The notes: generated by a model from the letters alone, not told the origin. A stretch of 30,859 bases of DNA from Streptomyces sp. WM4235 (GCF_001279725.1 NZ_LGDE01000446.1:1-30859); one strand, 5' to 3'; shown: positions 15,138 through 23,694, counted from the first letter of the stretch. Numbers and translations: made by a program.

Positions 15138-15259
15138 GACCCCGGGTCACGTCAACAGGCTTCCCGGATCGGCAGCGCGGGGGGCTCTGACAGGAGACAT
15201 GGAGCGCCAGATGGTGCGCCAGACAGCGGATTCCGGAGGTCCGTGCGAATCCTCTTGCG

Positions 15260-15285
15260 CAATGGTCAAGAATCGTTGACCATTG
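15260..15285. promoter_or_regulatory. Perfect inverted repeat, operator-like, before the ArsR-like gene
   Basis: CAATGGTCAA (15260-15269) and TTGACCATTG (15276-15285) form a perfect 10-bp dyad with a 6-base spacer, ending 5 bases before the ATG at 15291. A TTGCGC at 15255-15260 could be a -35 element, in which case the dyad covers the spacer and -10 region. It is the likely binding site of the adjacent regulator. Confidence 0.75.
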
Positions 15286-15290
15286 CTCAC

Positions 15291-15830
15291 ATGCCTACCG
15301 ATGATCTTCCCGAGACGTTTCACGTCACCACGGACGAGCAACTGCGCGCCGTCTCCAATCTCACGCGTCACCGGATCATGGCCGTGCTCCGCTTCGAGCC
15401 CGCGACGATCACGCAGGTCGCCGAGCGAGTGGGCCTGGCGAAGGGGAGTTCCAGCTACCACGTACGACTCCTCGAACGGGCCGGCCTGGTGAAGGTGGTG
15501 CGGACGCGGAAGGTGCGGGGGGTCACCGAGCGGTACTACGCCATGGCCGCGCGGTCGATCGAGCTGCCGGATCCGGGCGAGGGAGGGCCGGATGTGCTGA
15601 TGCGGCATGCGGTGGCGGACCTGGAGGCGTCACCGGCGGATGGCGAGCGGCACGTGCGGATGGCGCATCTGCGGCTCACCGACGAGCAGTTCGCGGAGCT
15701 GGGGGCACGACTGGAGGCACTGGCGGACGAGTACCGGGAGCTGTCCGATCCGTCACTTCCGGACACGTCACTCGTCTTCGCACTGTTCCACCCGACATCG
15801 AGCAAGCAGGCCGAAGGGGATGCCAAGTGA
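15291..15830 (+). CDS. ArsR-like winged-helix transcriptional regulator
   Basis: 179 residues from the ATG at 15291. The N-terminal half is a winged helix: LRAVSNLTRHRIMAVLRFEP, ATITQVAERVGLAKGSSSYH (recognition helix region), VRLLERAGLVKVVRTRKVRG, VTERYYAMAARSIELP in the wing. This is the ArsR/HTH_20-like group found in front of exporters. The C-terminal part, with LRLTDEQFAELGARLEALAD, is helical and may serve dimerisation or ligand sensing. A frame extension to 15243 is rejected because it would cross the inverted repeat. Its stop overlaps the GTG of the MFS gene by four bases, so both are one operon, probably repressed by this protein at 15260-15285. The inducer is unknown. Confidence 0.85.
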   Translation: MPTDDLPETFHVTTDEQLRAVSNLTRHRIMAVLRFEPATITQVAERVGLAKGSSSYHVRLLERAGLVKVVRTRKVRGVTERYYAMAARSIELPDPGEGGPDVLMRHAVADLEASPADGERHVRMAHLRLTDEQFAELGARLEALADEYRELSDPSLPDTSLVFALFHPTSSKQAEGDAK

Positions 15831-17122
15831 ACTCAGGCGTAAGGAAGTTGCCGACCGGATTCGGACGGCTGTGGACCGCGCAGACGATCTCCTCGCTCGG
15901 TGACGGGGTGTCGCACGCCGCGCTGCCGCTGATCGCGTTGACGCTGACGCGGGATCCGATGGCGCTCGCCGTCGTCACGGCCGCCGGGACGCTGCCGTGG
16001 CTGCTCTTCGGGGTGCTCGGCGGTGCGCTGGTGGACCGCTGGGACCGTCGGCGCACGATGTGGGTCGCGGACGCGGTACGTGCGGTGCTGCTCGCGATAC
16101 CGGCGGCAGCGGCCGCGCTCGACGTGCTGAGCATTCCGCTGCTCGCGGCCGTCGCCTTCCTGCTCGGCCTCGGCGGACTCTTCTTCGACACGGCCGCCAC
16201 GGCCTATCTACCGGATCTGCTCGGCCGCGACCCCGCGCTCCTTGAGCGCGCCAACTCCCGTCTGCGCGGCGCCCAGACCGCCGCGTCCGGCTTCGCCGGG
16301 CCGCCCGCGGGCAGCGCCCTGCTCGCGCTGGGGCGGGCGGTTCCACTGCTCGCCGACGCGGTGTCGTTCGCGCTCTCCGCACTGCTCGTACGGTCGCTGC
16401 CTGCCACACCCCGGCCCGCACCAGAGGCTCGTGAGTCGCTGCTGCGGCAGGCTCGGGCAGGTGCCTCGTACGTCTTCCGGGATCGGTTGCTGCTCGGGCT
16501 CGCGCTGCGCCCGGCGGTCGGGAACATCGCCTTCGTCGCTGTGGAGACCGTCCTCGCCCTCTTCGCGCACGACCGTCTGGGCATCGACACCTACGGCTTC
16601 GGCCTGCTCCTCACGGCGGAGGCCACCGGCGGTCTGCTCGGCGCGGGCATCGCCTCCTACCTTGGCCGACGACTCGGCACCGGCACCGCACTGACCTGCA
16701 CAGCCGCCGTCGAGGGGCTTGCGATCCTGGGCCTGGCCGCTGCCCCGAACCCGTATGTGGCCGGGCCGGCGCTCGCCGTCTGCGGGGCCGGCATGGGCGC
16801 CACGATGGTGCTCGCGCCCTCCCTCCGACAGTCGATCGTCCCTGCCCACCTGATGGGCCGGGTCGCCTCCACCTCGCGCATGCTCGGCATGTGCGCGGCT
16901 CCCATCGGGGCCTTCCTCGGTGGCTGGCTGGCCGCCACCTACGACATCCGCACCCCGCTGTACGCCGCTGCCGGCCTCCTCCTGGCGATGACGGCCGTCA
17001 CGGCAACCATGACCAGCAACCGCCGGGTCGAAGCGGCGCTGCGTGCCGCCGCCCCGGCCGATGACGCAGACCATCAGAAGTCCCGGGATCCCGCCGCGGC
17101 GAGTGCACCCGAGCTGGTGTGA
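15827..17122 (+). CDS. MFS exporter (EntS/MFS_3-like)
   Basis: 431 residues, about 12 membrane segments. It begins at a GTG overlapping the regulator stop. The first helix pair reads FGRLWTAQTISSLGDGVSHA, and the conserved loop between helices 2 and 3 is present as GGALVDRWDRRRTMWVADAV, typical of the MFS_3 group that includes siderophore and drug exporters. The second half begins near RDRLLLGLALRPAVGNIAFV and carries AGIASYLGRRLGTGTALTCT. The C-terminal tail is polar. With the ArsR-like gene it forms a self-regulated efflux operon; the substrate cannot be read from the sequence. The 198 bases after the stop hold no gene. Confidence 0.88.
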   Translation: MNSGVRKLPTGFGRLWTAQTISSLGDGVSHAALPLIALTLTRDPMALAVVTAAGTLPWLLFGVLGGALVDRWDRRRTMWVADAVRAVLLAIPAAAAALDVLSIPLLAAVAFLLGLGGLFFDTAATAYLPDLLGRDPALLERANSRLRGAQTAASGFAGPPAGSALLALGRAVPLLADAVSFALSALLVRSLPATPRPAPEARESLLRQARAGASYVFRDRLLLGLALRPAVGNIAFVAVETVLALFAHDRLGIDTYGFGLLLTAEATGGLLGAGIASYLGRRLGTGTALTCTAAVEGLAILGLAAAPNPYVAGPALAVCGAGMGATMVLAPSLRQSIVPAHLMGRVASTSRMLGMCAAPIGAFLGGWLAATYDIRTPLYAAAGLLLAMTAVTATMTSNRRVEAALRAAAPADDADHQKSRDPAAASAPELV

Positions 17123-17320
17123 CGCTGACCTGCACGGGTGAGTTCGCCGGTCGGCAAGAAAGCCACCACCCGGCAGCTTTGGGTAGCGCTGTTCACCTCA
17201 TCACCCGGGCCGCCATCACCTCCATCACCCGCCACCTCACCCGAGGCCGCGAACGTCGCCCCGCACACTCACCGTCCATGGCCGTCCTGCACCAGGCAGC
17301 CGGACCACTGGAGTTCGCGC

Positions 17321-18211
17321 TTACAGCCCGGCCCGCGCGAGCAAGGCTTCTGCCTGTTGCCGCGAGAGATGCGGCGGGGCCGGTGCTGCCGGGGGACATG
17401 TATGGGTACTGAACGACAGCATCCACTCGGCAACGGGGCTGTCGGGCTCCAGCGTGGCCACAACGCGTTCACGCAGCGCCGGCGGGGTGTCCGGCCGGGC
17501 CGCGATCGTGTTCCTGACGAAGAAGTCCTGGTCTCCTGCCAGTAGATCACGCAGGCCGGGCGGCAGGTCCGGATGCGCGGCGATGGCCTCACGGACATCG
17601 GAATCCGGGTCGGCCGCCAGTTCAGCGGTCGGTACGGCATGCGCGACCGCGGCAGCACGGGTCGCCGGATCCGCCAACAGTCCGGGCAGGAGGTCCGCAG
17701 GAGGGGCGAATGCCCGAACACTGCCGCTGCGGATGCCCGGGTCGGTATCCGTCAGCAACATCCTGCGCACCTCGTCAGGAACATCGCGTCGGCGCTGGAT
17801 GACCGACGACCGCACACTGGCCTCCGAGTCCGCGGCCAGGAGGGCAAGCAACTCCGTCGGCAGATGCTCGTTCATCGCGAGGAACGACCGCACAGAAGGG
17901 TCCGGGTCGGCCGCCAGACAAGCCAGCAGTCCCGGCGGCTCGTCCGTGACGCTCGCCGCGACCGCACACCGGACGGCCGGCTCCGGATGCTCCGCGAAAA
18001 GGGCCCTGATTCGAGAGGGCAGGGAGGAGTTCGCGGCGAGAGTCCGTACGGAGCCAAGGTCGATGATCTCCGCTATCAGTTCATCGGTCAGGTCCCGGCG
18101 CAGCAACGCCACCGAGCGCCGAGCCCCCTGGTGCCGCAGCAGGCGCCGCACCAGGTCGGCGGGCAGGTCCTCCTGGGCTGCCAGAGCACTGAGTTCAGCA
18201 TCCAGTTCCAT
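17321..18211 (-). CDS. Leucine-rich-repeat-variant (LRV) protein
   Basis: 296 residues built from about nine repeats of roughly 24-28 residues with the LRV/HEAT-like pattern LxxLLAxDPxxxVRxxVAxxxxLPxxL. Examples are LLACLAADPDPSVRSFLAMN, LLALLAADSEASVRSSVIQR, AELAADPDSDVREAIAAHPD and LRDLLAGDQDFFVRNTIAAR. Such solenoids are protein-binding scaffolds; partner unknown. No signal peptide or membrane segment is seen, so it should be cytosolic. A TACTCT hexamer sits 7 bases before the ATG at 18211, suggesting a leaderless mRNA. Confidence 0.8.
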   Translation of the reverse strand: MELDAELSALAAQEDLPADLVRRLLRHQGARRSVALLRRDLTDELIAEIIDLGSVRTLAANSSLPSRIRALFAEHPEPAVRCAVAASVTDEPPGLLACLAADPDPSVRSFLAMNEHLPTELLALLAADSEASVRSSVIQRRRDVPDEVRRMLLTDTDPGIRSGSVRAFAPPADLLPGLLADPATRAAAVAHAVPTAELAADPDSDVREAIAAHPDLPPGLRDLLAGDQDFFVRNTIAARPDTPPALRERVVATLEPDSPVAEWMLSFSTHTCPPAAPAPPHLSRQQAEALLARAGL

Positions 18212-18218
18212 GGAACGC

Positions 18219-18224
18219 AGAGTA
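18219..18224 (-). promoter_or_regulatory. Putative -10 element of the leaderless LRV gene
   Basis: TACTCT on the minus strand, 7 bases before the ATG at 18211. Confidence 0.45.
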
Positions 18225-18355
18225 GGCCTCGGGCCTGGCAGAGCGTGCCCCGACCGGTCCGCCGCCTCGGCGGGACCAATGTGTCACCGGCGGCTCAGGC
18301 ACAGGTACGAGCCCGGCAGGGGTTCGACGACCCGGCGGCGGGGCAGGACGGCGGT

Positions 18356-18883
18356 TCATCCGCCATGCGGGCGGGACAGCGGCGCGGTGAACCGCGACTG
18401 CCAGCCTTCCTCGGTCAGTACCACCAGCTGGATCGCTGCCGTACGGGCGCGCAGCGGCAGCAGGCCGCCGACCGCAGTGCGGACGTGGGCGGCGGTCGTC
18501 GGGTCGTCCGCACCCATGGCGACCGTGACATGGGCTGCGGGCCGCGCCCCGAAACGGCCCCCGTACGGGCGCGACCCGGGCCACTGGGTGCGGAACGCAT
18601 CGACGATCGGTTGGAGTTCCGCAACGGTGACGGCGACGAAGCCGGGCGCCGTCACGACCTCCGTCAACAGCAGATCAGTAGCCGGAAAGTCCGCCGCCAG
18701 GGAACGCACACGCTGCTCGTCCTGACCTGTCAGCGCCGATCGCGGCACGAACGGGTAGAGGAGCGAGACGTGCGCCGGCATTCCAGGGCGCACCAGAGTC
18801 GGGTCGATACGGCACGCCGCATCGAGGAGCGGGGTGGCATCGGGCAAGACGATGACGACGGCAGTGGTCCCTGGATCCGGCAC
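18356..18883 (-). CDS. 2H phosphoesterase superfamily protein (2'-5' RNA ligase-like)
   Basis: 175 residues from a GTG at 18883. The two signature motifs of the 2H superfamily (HxS/T-x) are present: HVSLLYPFVP near residue 39 and HVTVAMGAD near residue 118, about 80 residues apart as usual. Members act on 2'-5' or cyclic phosphodiester bonds of RNA or nucleotides. The preceding VVIVLPDATPLLDAA and the closing strands (AIQLVVLTEEG) fit the fold. No upstream partner; it is divergent from the broken SMI1/KNR4 gene. The true substrate is unknown. Confidence 0.8.
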   Translation of the reverse strand: MPDPGTTAVVIVLPDATPLLDAACRIDPTLVRPGMPAHVSLLYPFVPRSALTGQDEQRVRSLAADFPATDLLLTEVVTAPGFVAVTVAELQPIVDAFRTQWPGSRPYGGRFGARPAAHVTVAMGADDPTTAAHVRTAVGGLLPLRARTAAIQLVVLTEEGWQSRFTAPLSRPHGG

Positions 18884-18942
18884 GCCATCATCATCGCAGG
18901 GCCGTGTGGGTCCCGGTGCCTCTTGATGTCAGCGGCACCGCA

Positions 18943-18948
18943 TACGGT
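18943..18948 (+). promoter_or_regulatory. Putative -10 element of the broken SMI1/KNR4 gene
   Basis: TACGGT ends 6 bases before the ATG at 18955, the same hexamer as at the GNAT gene of 4875-5378. Confidence 0.45.
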
Positions 18949-18954
18949 CTGCGG

Positions 18955-19600
18955 ATGGTTGATCAGAGGCCCTCCATGGCATCTGTAAGCGACTTCGCGA
19001 CCTGGGAACCGGTGCTGCGACTCCTGCCGGCTGAACAGCCGCGGAGGCACGTGGCCCGGCCCGTGCGGGTGGCGGGACGCATCGGTCGACACGGCTGGAG
19101 TCTGGCCCTGAAGCGACGGATGCCGCCGGCCGGCCGAGCCGCACAGGTGGAGGACTCGCAAGAGGAGTTCGACGCGGTGGAGCGGGTGCAGAGCGCGCTC
19201 GCGGAAACCTGGAACTGCTGGAGCGGACGCTGCGTGAGCGGCTGCCGTACGCCATCGGCGCGACGGAGGAGGAGATCGCCGCCGCCGAAGCGCGCCTGGG
19301 CGTCACACTGCCCGACGAGCTCAAGGTTCTCTACCGGGTGACACGGGCACGCTGGAGGACCTGGGCGAGGACTACGAGGCAGCGAGACGCGAGTGCGCGG
19401 CGGTCGGCTGTGAGCTCTTCGACCTCGACGGTGTGTACGTCGCCGACGCGGCGTCGCGCCACTGTCGCTGGGAGTTCGCCGCGCCGGCCGGGGGCCGGCT
19501 CGGGGTGCTCGTCGGTGTCTGCCTGGGTGACCCGCGCCTGTGTCGTCGCCCGCTGGTCGGCCGAGCGGCGCAGCGTTGTCGGCCGGTGCGGAGGCGTTGC
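18955..19600 (+). pseudogene. SMI1/KNR4 (SUKH)-like gene broken by frameshifts
   Basis: The reading starts at an ATG at 18955 (MVDQRPSMASVSDFATWEPV) and gives plausible protein to about VQSALAE (19203). The homology then continues in another frame as NLELLERTLRERLPYAIGAT and EEEIAAAEARLGVTLPDELK, the hallmark of the SMI1/KNR4 fold. Near 19340 it moves to a third frame (GTLEDLGEDYEAARRECAAV then CELFDLDGVYVADAASRHCR). At least two frameshifts are therefore needed. The SUKH fold is common among immunity proteins against polymorphic toxins. The gene is probably dead unless the shifts are sequencing errors. Confidence 0.7.
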
Positions 19601-19637
19601 CGGGGAACCTTGGTACGCGGGGTGGCGGGCGGGCAGG

Positions 19638-19643
19638 TAGTTT
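19638..19643 (+). promoter_or_regulatory. Putative -10 element of the leaderless HNH-like gene
   Basis: TAGTTT ends 6 bases before the GTG at 19650. Confidence 0.5.
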
Positions 19644-19649
19644 GCTCGG

Positions 19650-20090
19650 GTGAGTCTCCTTGATGATGTGGCAGAGCGTGACGGCTGGCAGTGCTGGGTC
19701 TGTGACGAACCGGTCGACCCCAACGAGTCGGTGAACGACCCGCGGGGGCCCAGTGTCGACAGCCGGACCGCCGACCGGAAGGCCAAGGTCGCCGAGCGGC
19801 TCGCGCACCGCGGGTGCAACACCCGCAAGGGCGCGGTCAAGGTGGTCATCGCCTGGCCGGAGCGTCTGTACGTGGTCGAACCCGCGCCGCTGATCGCCGT
19901 TGCCGAGAGGCTGGAGCGCAAGGGTGGCCGCGAGATGGTGGGCCGTTGCCCGACCAGGAAGGACGCCCAAGAGGCGGCGGATTGGCTGGTGGACCGGTTC
20001 TCCCGACTGGTACCGGGGATGCCGGTGACCGCCGACATCCAGGCGGGCGGCGGCCAGTTCCTCGTCATCCTGTCCACCGGCCGCCGCTGA
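19650..20090 (+). CDS. HNH-like zinc-motif protein
   Basis: 146 residues from the GTG at 19650. The N-terminus reads DVAERDGWQCWVCDEPVDPN with Cys15 and Cys18 as a zinc knuckle, and then AHRGCNTRKGAVK, the HxxCNxxKG end of an HNH nuclease motif (His52, Cys55, Asn56). The usual central Asp-His of HNH enzymes is not visible (SVDSRTADRKAK instead), so nuclease activity is uncertain. The C-terminal half (RKDAQEAADWLVDRFSRLVP) is a different helical and beta domain. It overlaps the end of the SMI1/KNR4 relict frame. A small gene follows 13 bases downstream. Confidence 0.7.
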   Translation: MSLLDDVAERDGWQCWVCDEPVDPNESVNDPRGPSVDSRTADRKAKVAERLAHRGCNTRKGAVKVVIAWPERLYVVEPAPLIAVAERLERKGGREMVGRCPTRKDAQEAADWLVDRFSRLVPGMPVTADIQAGGGQFLVILSTGRR

Positions 20091-20103
20091 GAGGGCGCCG
20101 GCC

Positions 20104-20349
20104 GTGAGCGACAACTCGTCGTTGCGTGACTACATCGACCGCTATGCCGCGGGCGAGATTCCTCGCGAGGAGGCGTTGGCGACCATCGCGGCCTGGGACT
20201 ACGACGAAGAGTGGTTCGACCCGGCCCACACGGCGCCGACGCACCAGGACAACACCCCGGCCGTGGTCAACCAGGCCCGGGGGCTCGGAAAGCTGACGGC
20301 TGAGGACATCGAGCAGATCCGGGTGTGCCTGGTGGACCGCGGGCTCTGA
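20104..20349 (+). CDS. Small acidic hypothetical protein following the HNH-like gene
   Basis: 81 residues from the GTG at 20104, with GAGAGG at about 20089-20094, 13 bases after the HNH-like stop, so likely co-transcribed. The sequence begins MSDNSSLRDYIDRYAAGEIP and ends LTAEDIEQIRVCLVDRGL; it looks like a helical protein rich in Asp/Glu and Trp (AAWDYDEEWFD). No family was recognised. An acidic partner of a nuclease-like protein could be an inhibitor, but this is only a guess from the gene order. The 220 bases to the next gene show nothing. Confidence 0.6.
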   Translation: MSDNSSLRDYIDRYAAGEIPREEALATIAAWDYDEEWFDPAHTAPTHQDNTPAVVNQARGLGKLTAEDIEQIRVCLVDRGL

Positions 20350-20571
20350 TCGCAGGCGAGCGACCTCGGGCAAGGCCATGCTCGACGGACTGCCGGACCT
20401 CACCGAACATCTGCGCCGCGCCGCAGTGGGCGGGCCGGTCGGCCGTCCCCGAACCCGGCCCGGCCCGCTCGGCGGGTTGCGGTGCGGTGCGGCGCGGTGC
20501 GTTGCCGACAGTGCGCTGACGCCGTTTGGGGCGGCCGGGGATTGTCGGTGGCTGGTGGCAGGATCGCTGGT

Positions 20572-21654
20572 ATGAGCTTTGTTCGTACCACTCCACCGCG
20601 GCCGGTCGACGTCGCTGCGGTCTTTCCCGAGTTGGCTCCGTTGGCGCGGTCGGCGATTCGGCTGCATCCTCGTGCCGGGTTGCCTTCGGTGTTCGAGAGT
20701 TCGGTGGGGGGGCCGTTGCTGTGGCCCGCTGATGAGCCGTGGCCGCACTGCGATGGCTCGCACCAGGGCGGCGGCATGCCCGTGGGCGTTGCGGAAGTAA
20801 GACTGGAGCATCGCAGGCAGGCCCGACTGGACCGCGATCCCCACGGCCCTGAGTACACGCCCGAGGAGACGGCGGTCAAGGAGCGGAACGACGCCGTGTG
20901 GATGGAGATCGCCGACGCCGAGATCGCCGGCACCGACCCCCCGTGGACTGGGGAGAGCCCGGTTCCCATGCTGCCCGTGGCCCAACTGTATCTACGCGAC
21001 ATACCCCTCTTGCGGCCGCCCGGGCAGGCCGATCTGCTCCAGGTTCTCTGGTGCCCGCACGACCACGACCCGGACAACAAGCCGGTGACCGCGCTGTTCT
21101 GGCGATCCGCCGCCGCAATCGTCGACATCCTCGCCACACCGCCGGAACCGCTTCAGGCAGACTGGGAAGGCTACGTGCCGAAACCGTGCCTGCTCGCGCC
21201 CGAGCAGGTCACCGAGTACCCCAACAGCCTCGATCTGAGCCCGCAGATGCGGCAGATGGTGGGGGACTGGAGCAGATGGCAGGCAGCTGACGTCGGCGTG
21301 GACAGCTCGTACGCGGACTATCCGGAGGACTTCTATGACGGGTGGCTGGCTGATTCTCCCGGCTGGAAGGTCGGCGGCTGGCCCCCGTGGGGCCGAACCG
21401 ACCCGTATCGCCGATTCTGCGCGGTCTGCGACGCCCAGATGGTTCCGCTGCTGACCATCGCCTCCTTCGAATGGGACGGTGGTACGCCCGGCTGGGCACC
21501 GTACGAGGATCAAACCGCCGCGTTTGCCGCCAGTCATGTCGCCGGCCAGAACCCCGCGCAGCCGACCGCAGTCGAAGTCGGCAGCACCGACAACATGCAG
21601 CTCTATGTCTGCCCGTCATCTCCAGAGCATCCGCACACGGACCTGATCCAGTGA
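20572..21654 (+). CDS. DUF1963-like protein
   Basis: 360 residues from the ATG at 20572. The pattern FESSVGGPLLWPADEPWPHC early, PMLPVAQLYLRDIPLL and LLQVLWCPHDHD in the middle and RRFCAVCDAQMVPLLTIASF with FEWDGGTPGWAP near the end resembles the YwqG/DUF1963 type of protein. The function of that family is not established, although relatives sit in toxin-immunity settings. A CXXC pair (FCAVC) and further cysteines near the C-terminus could bind metal. CAGGAT sits 7 bases before the ATG, so the gene may be leaderless. No neighbour is obviously linked to it. Confidence 0.55.
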   Translation: MSFVRTTPPRPVDVAAVFPELAPLARSAIRLHPRAGLPSVFESSVGGPLLWPADEPWPHCDGSHQGGGMPVGVAEVRLEHRRQARLDRDPHGPEYTPEETAVKERNDAVWMEIADAEIAGTDPPWTGESPVPMLPVAQLYLRDIPLLRPPGQADLLQVLWCPHDHDPDNKPVTALFWRSAAAIVDILATPPEPLQADWEGYVPKPCLLAPEQVTEYPNSLDLSPQMRQMVGDWSRWQAADVGVDSSYADYPEDFYDGWLADSPGWKVGGWPPWGRTDPYRRFCAVCDAQMVPLLTIASFEWDGGTPGWAPYEDQTAAFAASHVAGQNPAQPTAVEVGSTDNMQLYVCPSSPEHPHTDLIQ

Positions 21655-21743
21655 GCGGTCGATGCCGATGTCACCGGCGGTACGTTGATGGACCAAGGGC
21701 ATAACCGCTGCTCGCGACCCGATCGATGACATGTGAGGTGCCC

Positions 21744-22253
21744 TTGAGCAGGCTGCTGGATGGTTTCGAGACCACCGTTTCTCCGAGTTATCGCATCTTC
21801 GGGCTGGTCGATACGAGCGTCGACACGTACGCGCCGAACACGGATCGCGCGAAATGGCTCCTGTCGGCTCCCGGCATGGTGTACCTGCAAGTGCCGCCCG
21901 AAGTGATCCGGGTGTCGGTCCGTCTGGAGAGTTGGTCGACCGCTCCGCCGGCGAACGACACCTCGTGGTCCGGCGCGGAGGAGGTGGAAGTAGAGCTTCC
22001 CGGGGGCGAACTCGCGCTGGAAACCATTGACGGAGGGTGGCAGGAGATCCCCCTGATCCTGCCCTCCTCCGGCGTCTACCGGATGCGATGGCAGTGGACA
22101 CTCAACCGTGAGCGCGGGCAGTTCACCTCTCCCTTGGCGGGAACCCGGGAACCGCTGCCCATGCCGCCGGGCCTGGAAGGGAAGATGGACGGGGCGGACC
22201 AGTACTGCCTGATTCAGATATGGCGAACGGCCGCCGGCCGGGAAACCGCGTGA
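21744..22253 (+). CDS. Hypothetical beta-rich protein
   Basis: 169 residues from a TTG at 21744 (MSRLLDGFETTVSPSYRIFG), chosen because GAGGTG at 21735-21740, complementary to the 16S tail, lies just upstream; an ATG at 21726 is the alternative and has no ribosome-binding site. The protein is rich in alternating strands (VYLQVPPEVIRVSVRLESWS, AEEVEVELPGGELALETIDG, YRMRWQWTLN) and ends ADQYCLIQIWRTA. I do not recognise the family. No signal peptide. It follows the DUF1963-like gene in the same direction after 90 bases. Confidence 0.55.
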   Translation: MSRLLDGFETTVSPSYRIFGLVDTSVDTYAPNTDRAKWLLSAPGMVYLQVPPEVIRVSVRLESWSTAPPANDTSWSGAEEVEVELPGGELALETIDGGWQEIPLILPSSGVYRMRWQWTLNRERGQFTSPLAGTREPLPMPPGLEGKMDGADQYCLIQIWRTAAGRETA

Positions 22254-22481
22254 AACGGACGCGGGGCCGGCCATGGACGACCGTCGGTCCACCCGGAGCA
22301 GGTGCCGCAGGGTGTAACTGGTTACCGGTTCTTGTGCCGGCCGGGGGAAGGCGGGCAGTAGGTGCGATGCAGGGAAGTGCCGCTTCGCCAGACGCCCGTG
22401 TGAGAGACTCTGCGGCACTGTATGTCATGGACCGGACAATCGTGTATCCGCGCGGTGCACCAGGAGAAGGGCTGCGACGCC

Positions 22482-23108
22482 ATGAACAGATCCGCCTCCA
22501 CGAGGTTGGGCCGGGCGAGCCTCGCGCTCGGTGCGGCCTTGGCCGCGACCATGCTCTGCACCACGGTGGCTGCGGCGGCGCCCGGGGGCGTGGGCGGGGC
22601 CGCGGCTGTGGACTCCGTCGCGCGTACGGTGGGCGAGCGCGCCTGCCCCGTCGTGTACTTCGATCTGGGCGAGACCCTCGTGCACACCGCCGACGACGGC
22701 AGCATCACCTACCGGTCCGGAGCGGCCTCATATCTGCGCGCCCTGCGCGAGCACCACATCAGAATCGGCCTGATCACCAACGTTCCGCCCTCCTGGGGCA
22801 CGACTGACGCCGAGCGTGCCGCCAGGCTGAAGAAGGAAGTCGACGCCACGTGGAAGGGCTCTGAGCCCTTCGCCTGGAAGGACTTCGGCGGCCGGATCCT
22901 CACCCCCCGCACCGAGGCGGAGCGCAAACCGGCTCCCGTTCTCTGGCAGCGCGCGAGAGCAGAGGCAGGGACCTGCCGGCTCGTCTTCCAGGCGGAGACG
23001 GCCGAAGAGGTCAAGGTCGCCGCCTCGCTGGGCTATGTGCCGTACCAGGTCGGACAGCCCCACTGGCCCGCGTTCCTCCCGGTCGGGCTGGTCCAACTCC
23101 TCGGCTAG
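22482..23108 (+). CDS. Secreted HAD-like protein with degraded motif IV
   Basis: 208 residues from the ATG at 22482 (AGGAGAAGG at about 22462-22470). A signal peptide is clear: basic start MNRSASTRLGR, hydrophobic core LALGAALAATMLCTTVA and AAAA before a Gly/Ala stretch. The mature part has a HAD fold: motif I VVYFDLGETLVHT with nucleophile Asp61, motif II LITN with Thr99, and motif III Lys149 in ERKPAP. Motif IV, which should carry Asp residues for magnesium, reads VFQAETAEEVKVAASLG and lacks them; the second Asp of motif I is Gly. It could be a binding protein or an altered phosphatase. Export is unusual for this group. Confidence 0.7.
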   Translation: MNRSASTRLGRASLALGAALAATMLCTTVAAAAPGGVGGAAAVDSVARTVGERACPVVYFDLGETLVHTADDGSITYRSGAASYLRALREHHIRIGLITNVPPSWGTTDAERAARLKKEVDATWKGSEPFAWKDFGGRILTPRTEAERKPAPVLWQRARAEAGTCRLVFQAETAEEVKVAASLGYVPYQVGQPHWPAFLPVGLVQLLG

Positions 23109-23235
23109 CCGGCAGCGAGCGCACGGGCCCGGTGACCACGGCGCCCAACCACCGCATCGCCCGCAGAGGTATCAACCTCGCAGCGCCTGGGCAGCCACCG
23201 CCGGACCATGGCACCCAGGTGACCTCGCCACGCAC

Positions 23236-23694
23236 CTACGCCGAGCGGACGGCCTGCTTCACGAGTGCGGCGATCCGCGCCTCCACCTCGGCCGTCACCT
23301 CGGTCAGGGCGAAGCCGGCCGCCCACATCGGGCCGTCGTCCAGCTGCGCCTGGTCGCTGAAGCCGAGCGTCGCGTAGCGCGCCTTGAACTTCTCCGCGCT
23401 CTGGAAGTAGCAGACGACCTTGCCGTCCAGTGCGTAGGAGGGCATCCCGTACCAGAGCTTCGGCGCGAGGACCGGGGCGGTGGTGGTGATGACGGCGTGG
23501 ACGCGCTCGGCCATGGCCCGGTCCGCGTCCTGCATCTCGGCGATCTTCGCGAGCACGTCCTGTTCCGCCTCGGCCGCCTTCTCCGCCTTCGAGCCGCGGC
23601 GCGCCGCCTTCTTGAGTTCCTGTGCGTGGTCCTTCATCGCGGCACGCTCCTCGGCCGTGAATCCCTCGTGTACGCGGTTGGCGGTGCTGCTCAT
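23236..23694 (-). CDS. DUF1801-like protein
   Basis: 152 residues from the ATG at 23694, with GGGAG about 8 bases upstream. It contains a long charged helix ([20 protein letters not shown]) and the DUF1801-type core [20 protein letters not shown] followed by [20 protein letters not shown]. This core is a small alpha/beta fold found in many actinobacterial proteins of unclear role, some with YdhG-like naming. It stands alone between the secreted HAD-like gene (opposite direction) and the PPOx gene. Confidence 0.75.
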   Translation of the reverse strand: MSSTANRVHEGFTAEERAAMKDHAQELKKAARRGSKAEKAAEAEQDVLAKIAEMQDADRAMAERVHAVITTTAPVLAPKLWYGMPSYALDGKVVCYFQSAEKFKARYATLGFSDQAQLDDGPMWAAGFALTEVTAEVEARIAALVKQAVRSA

